Assembly: GCF_958295425.1 (NCBI RefSeq)
Contig: NC_081141.1
Coordinates: 20,448,884-20,512,883 of the forward strand
From: Solea solea
Lineage: Eukaryota > Chordata > Actinopteri > Pleuronectiformes > Soleidae
Direction of reading: 5' to 3'
DNA: 64,000 nucleotides
The notes beneath the pieces are model-generated. The model was given only the letters and a program-made list of their open reading frames with translations. It searched no databases and was not told where the DNA came from. The position numbers and the translations under genes are program-made. Shown piece after piece: positions 51,527 through 63,499 of the stretch (the first letter of the stretch is position 1; each line of letters starts with the position of its first letter).

Positions 51527-51630
51527 TATGTATAATTAAATACAGGGATAAATGAATAAATAAATGCATGAATAAATAAAAGAATAAATACATGCTTTAC
51601 ATTTATTTCTACATTTCTGTTGTATTTAAC
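51527..51630 (-). mobile_element. AATAAATG-type repeat, inverted relative to 43.4 kb
   Basis: AAATACAGGGATAAATGAAT, AAATGCATGAATAAATAAA and ACATTTATTTCTACATTTCT closely match the reverse complement of 43436-43550. With the shorter relative at 50553-50605 it brackets the tRNA/5S cluster. Confidence 0.55.
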
Positions 51631-53150
51631 TTTTTCACTGTATTTTTCATCTAGTTTTTGTCTGCCGTTTGCTGTGAATTAAATCCATTCACTCACTGCT
51701 GACACTGTTGCCCTAACAGTGAGTATAACTTTTATTCTTCTGCCCTCTGGTGGCTGAAGTGAAAAGCTGCTCCACACCAGCAAAACAAGAACAACAAATC
51801 CAGCCTTATCCAGTTCTTATCCAGTTTTTCTCAGATCAGAATGAAATTTCTCATAACTATTAGTTCTACCTCCACAACATTTACTTTTAGATTTGTGCAC
51901 ATCATAGTAGCAATTTCTCCTTCCTCTGAACAAATGCTTTGTAAAAAATATGTTTCCCTATGTTTTCCTTTTTATTGAAGTATCTTTTTTACAAAACAGA
52001 ATATGATGAACGAACGGAAGGAAAAATAAGTGCAATTTCAACAATTTTATGCCCAAGTTTACCATTTACACATGTGCATTACAACGTACAGATCACAGTG
52101 GATCTACAAAGGCACAAAACATTTAGTCACAGGCATCTGGAAGTGAAAAATATAGTTTGACACCCCTGTTCTAAGTTGACCGTCAGTGTGAGTGTGATAG
52201 TGGATGGTTGTTTGCCTCTATATGTGTCCCAGTGATGGACTGGCGATCTGTCCAGGGCATACCCCGCTTATCACCCTATGTCTGCTCCAGGACAGGAGGA
52301 GATATTTAAGTGCAAAAAAAATGCACCAAACACAGAAATGAAGAAAAAACTTCATTGAATTAAAATGGGATTTGGTGTTCGTGCAGAGACACCGAAAAAC
52401 AAACCAGTAAAACAAGTCGTCCTCCTCGTGTAATGTCAACAGTGCCTTTTGCCAGCAAAAACAAATGCCTGGATGCATCTTTGACTAATGTAGTATTTCA
52501 GGTAATTTGTATACACTTCCTGATTATCACACTCAATTTCCCATAGCTTGCGTGGCAATTAACAGATTGGACCAACTATGAGGAAACGCGTTACTTTCCT
52601 TTGGCAGAAAAACCATAAACAGAACAACACAAAAGGTTGAAAATATAACCAATAAAAAAAATAACCAAGCTCTGGTTGTTAAGTGATTTATGAGATCAAA
52701 TCATTGTGTCTCATGGGATTAGTTTGAAAATTTGGCACTATGATGTCAAAGAGATTTTCTTGTGAATTTAACATGAAATATAAACTTGATAAAAAAAATA
52801 AAAAAAATCGGCAGAGAATAATAGATTAGTGTGTGTTCAAACAGTTTAAAATATAATATATAATATAATTATCCACAGGAGCAGCGGCAGAGAAATGTTG
52901 CACGTGGTAAATTGCAAATTGATTATTTTACCACGTGTTTTTGTGAATTATCAATATATTGTTGGGTTTTGTCTTATTAAGTTTATCCCTGTGAGTGTTT
53001 TTGATTTTGTTGTGGTGGTTGCGACTGGCAATTCTATTTATAATTTGCATTATTCATATATATGAGGGACATTGTTGTTACATTAGCACATTTGACAAGA
53101 CGTGGTACTTTTGACATGTTGTTGTTCACTTATACGTACTGTATGTTAAA
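51631..53150. other. Intergenic DNA right of the tRNA genes
   Basis: No gene seen. It contains a retroposon-tail fragment at about 52185-52305 (GGATGGTTGTTTGCCTCTAT ... CTGTCCAGGGCATACCCCGC), related to 23690-24000, and a perfect 11 bp inverted repeat CACGTGGTAAA / TTTACCACGTG at 52901-52911 and 52927-52937. Confidence 0.55.
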
Positions 53151-53270
53151 TAGTTCAATCTAAATATTAAATGTTACACCTAAATGTTAAGTGTTGAATC
53201 TAAATATTAAATGTTACACCTAAATGTTAAGTGTTGAATCTAAATATTAATTGTTAAATCTAAATGTTTT
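53151..53270. repeat. Minisatellite with 40 bp unit made of two 20 bp halves
   Basis: Two full 40 bp units (TAAATATTAAATGTTACACC + TAAATGTTAAGTGTTGAATC) start at 53161 and 53201; a diverged half follows from 53241. Each half has the pattern TAAATRTTAARTGTTRMAYC. Confidence 0.8.
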
Positions 53271-53969
53271 TTTAAGCTAAATGTGGCAAAATGTTGATGT
53301 TATTTTCAGCTTGAGCCACTTCATAATAATGATCATATTAGTAATAAGGGATAGGAACTTTTAAATGAAAACTCAATTCAAATATCAGGTGTTTTTTATT
53401 TTACATAAAGAGTGATTTAATTAATCATTTCGCCCCGTTTACTACGACTTCCAGTTTTTATTCTTATTATATTCTGTGTTGAATTTGCTGTCAAACACAG
53501 CCTGCATGTACTAAACAACATCATTCTCAACTGTATGAGATTGATGACGCCAGTTTTGTCTCAAGATTGAATGTTAATGAATAGGATTGGTGAGCACTTA
53601 GTCACCAGCAGCTATTTGTGTGGTTGGCCAACCCTGAATGTACGTGTTATCTTAACACTGCCTGGAAAGTTCTTTTGTTGCTGCTGAGAGAGAGATGAAC
53701 TCTCTTAGAGTGACACTGATATATTGTATTTTCAAACAAAGTTTGCTTAATGAGGGAGTTTCTCTCTGTTGTCAGTCTGCATTCTCTCACCTACACAGCA
53801 AAAACCTGGTGTAGAAACTTTATTGTCCCTGGGGGGAAAAATATTTGCTGGCGTAGGTTTGAGAGAGAAACTCCAAATGCTTCCTTTACACCATTATGCA
53901 CATTCTGTACAATATGTCCAGTACAGCTGGATGAAGTTTGACAAGAATCAAAAGATTATCAAAAGAATA

Positions 53970-54342
53970 ATTATCCTCCACATGAGGGTCACGGGGTCAC
54001 AGGGCTGCTGGCATCCCAGCTGACAAAGGGCTAAAGGCGCGGTTACAACCAGGTACTTTTTTTTAAGAACCTGCTCTAACGAGGTTCCAGTGCCAAACTG
54101 TAGATCAGTTTAAAAGACTTAACAAGCCTAAAAACGTAGGTTAATCTCCAATACTTACCAGGGAAATGTCTAAAATCTCAAAATTTAACAGTGGAGTCTG
54201 GTGGATTTAGTGACAGCGCTGGATTTCAGTCCAGTGACTGTGTCAGATGGAGTCTGTGCTCCGGTCATGGAGGAAGTATTGAACAAATGTTGTTATTTTA
54301 ATTAACTGATTCTAATGATTCAGTCAAACTGAAAACAACTGC

Positions 54343-54419
<77 letters not shown>

Positions 54420-54510
54420 CGGCCATTAGTGACAAACAAACATCCACACTCACACCTATGGTCAATTTAGAGTGTCCAGATAACCTCTGCATGTTTTTAG
54501 ATGATGGTTA
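53970..54510 (-). mobile_element. Interrupted minus-strand copy of the retroposon tail
   Basis: Positions 53974-54025 (TCCTCCACATGAGGGTCACG ... GCATCCCAGCTGACA) and 54428-54505 (GTGACAAACAAACATCCACA ... ACCTCTGCATGTTTTTAG) are the reverse complement of two neighbouring parts of the family seen at 23690-24000. About 400 bp of unrelated sequence, including the long (GT)n, lies between them. Confidence 0.55.
54344..54415. repeat. (GT)n microsatellite, about 36 units
   Basis: The longest pure dinucleotide run in the window. Reading frames through it on either strand are artefacts. Confidence 0.95.
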
Positions 54511-55344
54511 TAGGTTAACCCTAAGTCTAAGACCCTAACCTAATTCTTTTTATATTAAAAACAATCATTGAATTTAAATCATTAAACAAAACAGCAACAG
54601 AACAGAATCGTACCTCTGATCATTCATTAACACGCAAACAGAAATTCAGTGTTGTGACATGTTTGTAGCACATTATACATGTTTGTACCACCAGGGAATG
54701 TCATTACAAATAAATATCTTCTTATATTTGTTTGATTGTTTGTCCTTCAAAGGCCTTTCTAAGTGCAGAGACTACGTTTCCGTCCCTATAAAGGTAAATA
54801 ACTAAACAAAAACTAAAGAAAAGAAAACGTGTTAAACCCAATTCTCTTAAGTAAAAGATTTTGTGCTGGTGTAATGCAAACATTACATGATTTCCTTTAT
54901 TTTCAGTACAATGGAAATACCTCACTCTTGCACGCAGGCACTGACCTTTTCTTTACTCTCCTCTGCTGTTGAAATGACAAAGTGTCTGCAGAAATCTGTG
55001 CTCAAAAGATGACATGAATAGTCCATGCGACGACGCTCAGCAACACACCCTTCCATGTAGCTACTAGTCACAAGCACTGAGTAAATGATTTAGTTTCAGT
55101 ATACATTTGTGACATAATTAGTGTCTTTTTATCGAGCCACTTCAGTAATGACACTGTTGAACGGTAAAGAAAGCAATCAAATGCGAGCTGTAACATCTCT
55201 GTAGTCAATATTATCGTATTAAACCCCAAATTAAGACATTTGCTGTGTATTGTATTATAACACATTAGTCACAACTGCGTGATATCTCAAGAAACTAATT
55301 GAATATTTTCTCCTGAACTATTCTGGGGTACAGTATTACAGAAC

Positions 55345-55453
55345 AGTATTAGAGCCACATGTAAAAAAAACATAAAAAAAACTTTAATTCTGACTTTTTT
55401 TCTCAGAATTCATGGTGTTTTATTTTTATTTATTTACATGTGGCCCTCATACT
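55345..55453. mobile_element. Small MITE-like palindrome
   Basis: About 21 bp inverted ends: AGTATTAGAGCCACATGTAAA on the left pairs, with two mismatches, with TTTACATGTGGCCCTCATACT on the right. The middle includes ATTCTGA...TCAGAAT, a second small palindrome. No coding capacity. Confidence 0.65.
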
Positions 55454-56904
55454 CTTCCGTCGAGTATAAAGAGAAAAGTAAAATAAAAATATTGAGGCAA
55501 AGTTCAGAGCTGTTTGAATGACAAATGGAAACACCATATTATCTTTTATGTTCTTTCTTAAGTCATCGATCAGCACAGGGAGGAGTTTCAAGAAAAATAA
55601 AACCTCCAAGCGGAATCAAACATGTTTCCCAGCAGTAACAATTAATTTCAAAAGTAAACAATCATTAAAACACACCCAAGTGTTCTAATCCTACAGCCGG
55701 TGCTCATAGAGTCAAAAGGCTTGATTTTGTTTTACAATATAAATACTTCATCATCAGTAGCAGAATTATTTGGGTGTTAACACATTAAATATAAAAGAAT
55801 GTCAAAGATGACTCCATTTAATCCAATTTGAAATAAAAATACAAAATTGTGTTTTCTTTTGGCATTACCAGTTGTGTTCTCTTTATCCGTATAATTCCAC
55901 ATGCCTTAATCACTCACGTTAGATTGTATCGCCTCCTTAGAACCAGAGACACCACATGCCTCAGTAAACAATGCACTAATCTCCCCATTGTGTTTGAAAA
56001 AAGGCAGTCAGCGAGTGACCAGAGGGAACAAGAAACCAGGGTGAAAAACATTTAAATACGAAGCTTAAATCATTCAGTATGACAGAAATACAACAATAAA
56101 GCACAACACAAAAGTCTAAAGTAAAAAAAAAAGAAAAAAAACTTTGAAATAAAACCGTAAAATGCAACACAGGGTGGAATAAAATAGGAAAAGGCTTCAA
56201 CTTTAAAATAAACTAAAAACACAGGGTACACAAGAATAAGATGAAACAGAAATAGCAACAGCGAAGGCAGGAGTAAGTATCATTTATTTTTATTTTTATC
56301 CGTTTAAGAAAAAGCCTTAAAGATATTTAACATTTGCAACGTGTGCAAAGGTCATTAGTCTTCAAAGGTTCAAACGCTCGTCGCAGAGAGTGCGAGCGGG
56401 GAATGATAACCATGTGTCACCAACACTGACAGGCATTTTGGCAGGCGCCTCTGCACGTCACACCAGGAAGTGATAATTTGCTTTGATGACATAACTTTGC
56501 ATGACTGATTGTTTGTCGGTGATGTAAAAACATGTTTTCATACAGTAGCACATGAATAAACTCAATTGGGAACATTCAGACAGAAGCAAAAGACTTTTTA
56601 CGTATAGGAATATGTCGGAATATAGAAATTCACTTTGTGTCACTTTGTGAAACAGAAAAACGCCCACTGTTGTTGTTTGTGGCTCTGTGAAATTCAGACG
56701 ACGTTCGGAATGTAGAAATGATTCAATGAGGGACACGAATGAGACAAATTCACTGCAACATGATGTAAATCAGAATTTCCTCTCTTTCTCTCTCTATTTC
56801 TGTGTCCTCATCTTGCAGGTTGCAGGATCCAGATCCAGTTTCCAGGCTATTATTAGTATTACTATACAAATCATCACTGTTATTAAAATGCTATAATTAA
56901 AAGT

Positions 56905-56972
56905 CTATGTACAGTGCCTTGAGATAATGTATGTTGTGATTTGGCGCTATACAAATAAAATTGAATTGAATT
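56905..56972 (+). mobile_element. Non-LTR retrotransposon 3' tail
   Basis: The string AGTGCCTTGAGATAATGTAT, then TTTGGCGCTATACAAATAAA and ATTGAATTGAATT is a widespread teleost LINE/SINE 3' end with an ATTGA-type tail. Only the tail is present. Confidence 0.7.
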
Positions 56973-58721
56973 GTTTATCAGTGTTTGTAAGAGAAATACA
57001 AATGTAAACGCGTCAGTATCAAACCTCCTGATCGACACATGCATGAAGTCTGTTTGTGAGGGTCCGTGCACACGAGAACAAGTTTTGCAAAAAGTTTTTT
57101 ACGTCATTTTGGCTTTTGAGTTGCACAGAACTGATGTTTTTGGGAGCACTGAAGTCCTGTTTTTGGAAAAACGTGCATACGTCTCTGGACTTCAGCCTCA
57201 GTCCAAGTACTGTTCCAATTCAAAAGTACTCAACTAAGAGCAACTAGTAAGGTTCTCACAGTATGCGTCGGGAGGTGACATGAGCATACTTGGGGAAAGC
57301 CATGTATCCCAGAATGCATTTCCCCGGAACATAATATCGGCAGAGAAAACGCAACAGAACAACATCTTGTTCTGTGTTCTGGAACGCAGCTTTAAGATCA
57401 TTTGAGGCAAGAAATGAGTCATTTACAATTCAAAAATGGTGGTTTGTTGGCCGCGACGTTGTTGGAGATGAACAGCTGTGGACGCTCCGTACTCACAGCG
57501 TTATCTCCGCCTGTTGAAATGCTCTGATGTAAAAGTTTTGACCTGACTGAGAGTTGGTATATTATTAATATTTTATTTATTTTGATAGGGGAGGAAATTT
57601 TGGTGCATGCACAAGTCCCGAGTAATTCTGAGTAGTCCGACTAAAGGCCTGTACATGCTCACATTTTTCTGTTCTTGCAGAGTACGTACAGGCCTTAAGA
57701 ATAGCTTGATTTTAGTCGGACTAATGTGAACCGAACTATTGTCTTAGTCTGACTAAAATCGGACTTTTAACATAGATGTAAGCACACTGAGTGTTACCTG
57801 CTGCCTCACAGCAGGAGTTTCCTCATGTTTAGGTATTTTAAGAGGAATTATGTTAATTGTGGCTCTGTTTTTTTTAAAAAGGCGAAATATTTTTATGATC
57901 TGAAGAGAAACAAGAGTGATCTATTGACCCATATTTTAGACACAACTCAAAAATCCTGAACACTTTAAACCCTTTTTCTGTAATTCTTTACTCCACTGTT
58001 ACATGTTTTCTTTGCATATTTCTTCATGTGTTCTCAGTCACTATTTTCTAACTTGTAAAATGTGTACATTTGCTGCACTCTTTAAGCGCCATGACGCCTT
58101 CAGTCTGAACTGTTGAACCAAAGCAGTATAAATCCATGCTTTCATGTTAATTGTGACAAATTATGACCCTGTACCATCAGAATATCAGGACAGAAGCAAT
58201 GATGGTGCATGTAAATTGCTATAATTTTCTCCTGGCTCACAAGCTAAATGTGCACACATTACAGATAATGTGGTGGTAAAGTTGTTTTTTGTACTTCATC
58301 AGTTATACTTACCATGTTCATAATTTTTTTTTTTAATGGAAATGATGAAATTTAATATTTATTCCAAGTGTTTTGTGCATGAAATGAAAGTTTATTAAGA
58401 TGAAGTTTTTTATATATATATATTCAATTGAGTTAAATTAACTTACTTTTAGTTAATGCATTAATTCTATACATATAAAAGATGCTTAACTGTTTGAATC
58501 TTATTGTACACCAATAAAAAATAAAAGAAGAAACTATGAACGTTGAGACAGCATTATGGAAAATAAAGATGCTTGGATCATGTGCATTTTGACAGTGATA
58601 TAGACGGGTATGTATATTTTTATATTTAAAATGAACTCTCTTTAACTGAAGGCCGGAGTTGGAGAAAGTTGTTTGCTTTTACTACTATTACAAAATGCAA
58701 CCAGTGCATAAAGTGATTCTA

Positions 58722-58768
<47 letters not shown>

Positions 58769-58784
58769 AATAATAACAATTATT

Positions 58785-58820
<36 letters not shown>
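58722..58820. repeat. (TTA)n / (TAA)n compound microsatellite, self-complementary
   Basis: A run of TTA units changes to TAA units, twice, so that the two halves are complementary and could form a long AT-only hairpin. Confidence 0.85.
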
Positions 58821-58821
<1 letters not shown>

Positions 58822-59790
58822 CCAATAATTAGATGTGATTAGCTTATTTAAACATGATTAGTTAGATAATTAGGTACTAATTAGAATGAGGAGAAGTAGT
58901 ATCATGTTTGAAAATACCATGGGAAGCCCAAGACTTTGGCAAACACAACATTTACTGGAAGGAAGACAACTTTAATCAGAGGAGCAGGCGGAAATTCTCA
59001 AGTCTGAAACAAACCTTACATGGAAAGTTATGTCATGATTTGTGTTTGTAGTCATCATTCATTTTCTCAGTACGTCCATGAAAAGAAAAGAGTGAAACTA
59101 TGCGTTTTACCATCCCTTCTTTGTTGAATTTACGCTGAGAAATCTGCGTGTATGTGTCTCGCTGTCTCCTGTCATTGTGTAACCCTGTCATTTTACACTT
59201 CATCGTATAACAAATGATGAAGGAAGTTGTTGTGTTAGCTTGGAGCTCGTCCCTTTGTGTCTCCGATCATGCATCGGTTTTTCGGGGAGCTGCGGTGACG
59301 AGTGACGTACGTGACATGACTGGCGTGCTCTCAACAATAGGAAATATTATATCATCATTTCAACAATAATGAAAATAAAACAGCGCAGTGTTATTGCAAC
59401 ACATACGGAAACATTAAAACAAACGCAGAGTAGATTGAAAAATACTTACTAGTTCGTTTAAAATGTGTATTTAACAGGAGAGTTAATTGTGAATCAATTC
59501 TCTTTTGCAAAAAAATGGAACGAAATATATATACAAAATCATAAATACAGGGTCGTATATTGAAGATGTGTCCATATTTCACCAAGAATAATATCACATT
59601 ATTGATTTCGAAAAAAGATGCTATACGTGTGTCTCATCAATTGAAATGTACAAGGCTTTTAAACTTTTTGTTTTGTATCACTGTGCAGACGAGGAACAAG
59701 GAAGAAGAAAAAATGAATTCCTTTGTGTCTGCGAGAGGGAGGGAGGGAAAAGAATCCTCACGTAACACGTAAAACAAAAGCATGCATGAC

Positions 59791-59914
59791 TATAAAAGAG
59801 CTGATGAGAGAAAGAAAGATGAGAGAAACATCCACAGCTGTTGCTGCTGCTGCTGCTGCTGCTGCATGAGACAAAAAAACACCAGAGGACAAGCGAGAGC
59901 CACCATCTGCACAG
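59791..59914 (+). promoter_or_regulatory. mpx: Peroxidase gene core promoter and non-coding exon 1
   Basis: A good TATA box, TATAAAAG, is at 59791-59798. Transcription would begin near 59820. The leader includes a (GCT)n run (59840-59866) and ends in CTGCACAG|GTTACT at 59914/59915. The next exon begins exactly at the start codon after CTCCTCAG. Confidence 0.55.
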
Positions 59915-60316
59915 GTTACTATTAATATTATTTTTATTTCATTCTATTTATTCACTATTATTTACTTCTTCGTTTTTTCTTAATAAATAAAAGTACCATA
60001 GTAAATCATGTATAATTGGATTTGGATTTTCCCCATTAGATTGTTTGACTATTAATTCTAATTCTCTTTAATACATGTATATTAACTTGTATGATAATTG
60101 GATACAGATTTGCACAGACAAACAAACCATAATCAATAATGATTATGTTTTATTTCCGCTCTTTTCATTTAGTCTATTTTTATATTAAGCTATATATGGG
60201 GATATATATATATAGATATGTTATATATGTACAATTGAATTAAGAGTTAATTCTTAGACCAGTGTGTATGAATGAAGTATTTGTTATTTATTTATTTGTT
60301 GTTGGTTCCTCCTCAG

Positions 60317-63300
60317 ATGAATCGTCTCCTGTGTCTGCTGGCTGCGGGTCTTTACCTGTGCTTGCAAGGCCACGTGAATGCTGGTGAGTGTGTAAATAAA
60401 TGAATACATAAATAATAAAATACGTGTAACAGCGAAGTGACATCTAATGAATGAATGAATGAATAAATGCATGCAATGAAACATTTGTAAAATAGACTCT
60501 GTTTGAGCCAATAGTCCTTTGTAAACCAATCAGTCACAGCTTCTTCTTCTTCTTCTTTATTATTATCATTATTATTAGTAGTAGTAGTAGTAGTAGTATT
60601 TTACGCTGCAGATAAAATATCCGTTTTTCCGAATTGATAATAGATCATTGGTTTGTTCCGGATATTTGTGTATCAAACGCAAATCGAAAACGTTTTTGGT
60701 TTTTTTCAAATCAAATTCTGAATCTGTGTGACATTAACGGAGGATTAACACAAATTATAGTGTTTATTAATTTCGTTTTTTGTTGTTGTTTTTTTTTAAT
60801 GTGTGTATTTCCAGAGAGCCGCTTGAGCCTCAGTTTTATCCAGGACGCTGTGAGGACAGCAAGGGCCACCGTGGACGAGGCCTATGAATACTCCAGAAAA
60901 GAGTGGGTATACACTGAAACACGTCATTTAAGATGCAAACTAATCTCTATTTCACTCATAAATTGACTTGTTTTGACATTGTTTTATTATCATTATTATT
61001 ATTATTTCCAGGAGCGTTGACCGCGTGAAGAGGAATGCAGCCACACCCTCGGACGTGCTGCGGCTGTTGAAGCAGCCCGCTGGTCTGACCCGCAGTGCCG
61101 TCCGTGCCGCAGACTACATGGACGTCGCTCTGTCATTCATCCACGGATCTTTGGCACGGCGGTCGAAACGCTCCATCAACGCCACAGGTGTGTGTTCAAC
61201 CTTCCTTTGAGATTAACGAACTGCTGCAGTCTGTTTCTCACCGTGTCTTCCTCCCTCCCTCCCTCCCTCTCTCTCTCTCTCCCTCAGATCTGATCACAGA
61301 AGAAGACCTGGAGGTCATCGCCGGTCTGACCGGTTGCTCGCCGCGACACCGTGTCCCTTCCTGCATGACCACTCCCGATTTAGACAAGTATCGCACAGCC
61401 AGCAGCGTCTGCAACAACAGGTAAATCAACTCGAGACTTCTAATTACTTGCAGGAAGAAAGTCTCTGATTTGGCTGCAGCTAATTGATTTTTCAGCCATG
61501 GGGAAAATTCCAAACGTCCCTGCCAAAGAGTGAGCTGTTTTCTTGTGAAAACACTCTGAAAATACAGGAAACATGTATGCAGTTTAATATAATAAACATT
61601 TATGGGGGGGAAAATCAGGTAAAAGCTGTGTTTGTCTTAATAAAAAGTGTCCATTACACCAGGTTTCTTCAGCTTTACATACACGTGCTGTTGTTAAGGG
61701 TGTTTAAGACCAACTTTGCAACTTCACTTTACTCCAATCAAACTGCAGATGATCACAGAATTTGACATTAAAAGCAACAAAGCTGAGAATTTTGTATTGC
61801 ACTTTATATTTCCTTGGGCAAAAGTGCTACCGCAGCAGCTGCAGAGACAGCAAACATGGGGCATGTAAATCAGACTTTATAGCAAAGCATCTTTTCTAAA
61901 AAAAAAATATATATATATATATTAGATATAAGCAAGACCAGATATAAAACATCCTAAAACAAACTGACCAGTAACCAAGGTGCAGAATGTTCTCTCTAAT
62001 ATCTGCACTATATATGTACAGTATATATATATAAATGTATTAATGTATTTATTTATCTTTTTAGAAAAGACACTCGGAGGGGAGCTGCCAACACACCGTT
62101 CACCCGTTGGCTCCCTGCTGAGTATCAAGATAAAATCACCCAGCCCAAAGGTTGGAGCCAGAGACGTAGAATCAACGGGAACAGACTTCCATTGGTAATC
62201 TATTCACACACACACATATATATATATATATACATAATGCAGTATTCTATATATTCAGTGTTCAGTACATTATACAAAAGACAACAGTGCTCACGTCTGC
62301 GTCAAATCCACAGGTGAGGGAGGTGTCGAACCAGATCCTGCGCGCCGCCAACAATGATGTGGAGAGCGACCCGCTCTACACTCACCTGGTGACCATCTTC
62401 GGCCAGTGGACTGACCACGACTTGACCTTCACTCCTCACTCTCCCGTCATCCGTTCGTTCAGCAACGGTATTGACTGTGAGAAGACGTGCGAACGCTCAG
62501 AGCCCTGCTTCCCCATCGAGGTCAGTAAGAGGACACACAGAGATATACACACACACACATAAGGGGACTTTAGAAATCCCCTGATGTGAAGAAATGACAT
62601 CATGCATTCATTTCCTGGAGACTTAGTCTAACCTTAACCATCATTTCTTTCATCATAATCCTAACCCTGACTTTAATCTTAACCAGTCTTGTATAAAGTA
62701 CCTTACCAGAAAATAACTTTGGTAGAAGTTGAAGTCACTTTTTTCTATAATATTAAGTATTAAGTAAAAGTCATAAAGTATATGACATTTACTGTACTCT
62801 AGTATTGCATTTTCTGATATAAAGCTCAGTGGTAGGGCGAGTTGTCTTTCAACTTGAAGATTGTGGGTTCAATTCCTGCCTCTACTAGTCCTGCTGTGTG
62901 TCCTCGAGCAAAGACAAGCAGCTCATCTAGATTTGAAAAGCTATATATAAACACAGACCATTACCAACTCTTCTTCTTCTTCTGATTTTATTCGGTAGTA
63001 ACGAGTAACAAAGGTAGTTAGAGGACATGCGGTGGAGTAAAAGTTACAGTTGCTAAAGTAAAGTACAGATCACCTTAAAATGTAGTCATTTACATTTACA
63101 TCATGAGGACTTGAACGCTGATGATCAACTGCTTCTTTCCCTCCAAACAGATTCCCAGGTCAGACAGCAAGTCAGAAAAATGCATGCCCTTCTTCCGCTC
63201 GGCAGCAGGTTGTGGTTCCGCCAACACAGGACACCTCTTTGGCAGGAGGACTGTCCGTCAGCAGATGAACTCTCTCACCGCTTTCATCGACATGGGCCAA

Positions 63301-63499
63301 GTGTACGGGTCGGACGAGACCAAAGCTCGCTTCCTCCGTAACCTCACCGCGGACGACGGCCTCCTAAAGGTCAACACAGAGCACAGTGACAACGGCCGCG
63401 AGCTCTTGCCCTTCGCCAACATGAGCGCCAACATGTGTGCCACGCGAGCACACATGACTGGCAACAGCAGCGTCGAGGAGGTGCCTTGCTTTCTGGCTG
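60317..63499 (+). CDS. mpx: Myeloperoxidase-like haem peroxidase, 5' part (gene continues beyond the window)
   Basis: Exons: 60317-60383, 60815-60902, 61012-61187, 61288-61420, 62065-62194, 62314-62520, 63151-63499, giving the first 383 residues. The last exon ends in phase 1 at CFLAG, just before the conserved GDTR region, so the proximal His and the Glu/Met haem contacts lie outside. Residues 1-20 form a signal peptide. The propeptide contains RRSKR, a furin-like site. CNNR and RWLPAEYQD follow the MPO/EPX pattern. Gln229, Asp232 and His233 (GQWTDHDL) correspond to MPO Gln91, Asp94 (haem ester) and distal His95. The calcium loop reads TAFIDMGQVYGSDE. MPO-type enzymes make hypohalous acids in granulocyte granules. 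Whether this is the mpx or an epx/lpo-type orthologue is not decided; the animal peroxidase family is certain. Exon 2 uses GTGGGT as donor; the downstream GTATAC alternative would give a stop in the next exon. Confidence 0.88.
60570..60600. repeat. (TAG)n / (TTA)n microsatellite in peroxidase intron
   Basis: ATTATTATTAG followed by about seven TAG units. The preceding CTTCTTCTT run extends the simple sequence. Confidence 0.8.
61421..62064 (+). other. mpx: Peroxidase intron 4 (between coding exons 4 and 5)
   Basis: A 644 bp intron with AT dinucleotide runs at about 61908-61921 and 62022-62032. No repeat family or exon recognised. Confidence 0.55.
62690..63075 (+). mobile_element. Nested teleost repeat: SINE-like core inside an AGTAAAAGT repeat (copy 2)
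   Basis: Left outer part ACCAGAAAATAACTTTGG ... AAGTATATGACATTTACT and right outer part TGATTTTATTCGGTAGTAAC match the copy at 6181-6640. The core (62822-62965) has a fuller tRNA-like head: A box-like GCTCAGTGGTAGGGCGAG and B box GGGTTCAATTCC. It ends CTATATATAAACACAGACCA. It lies in an intron of the peroxidase gene. Confidence 0.7.

Larger units (their letters stand above)
54511..59790. other. Gene-poor region upstream of the peroxidase gene
   Basis: Besides the elements listed separately, nothing gene-like is recognised. Positions about 57650-57760 contain repeated AGTCGGACTAA / TTAGTCTGACTAAA and AAGGCCTGTAC / GTACAGGCCTT inverted motifs, which look transposon-derived. Regulatory elements of the peroxidase gene could lie in the right-hand part. 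Confidence 0.5.

Noticed and set aside
54298..54538. Reading frames of poly Thr-His or Cys-Val
   Set aside because: Direct translation of the (GT)n microsatellite.
60903..60906. Peroxidase exon 2 extended to 60906 using the GTATAC donor
   Set aside because: Joining there to 61012 gives GAG-CGT-TGA, an immediate stop; the donor at 60903 (GTGGGT) keeps the frame and fits the MPO alignment.
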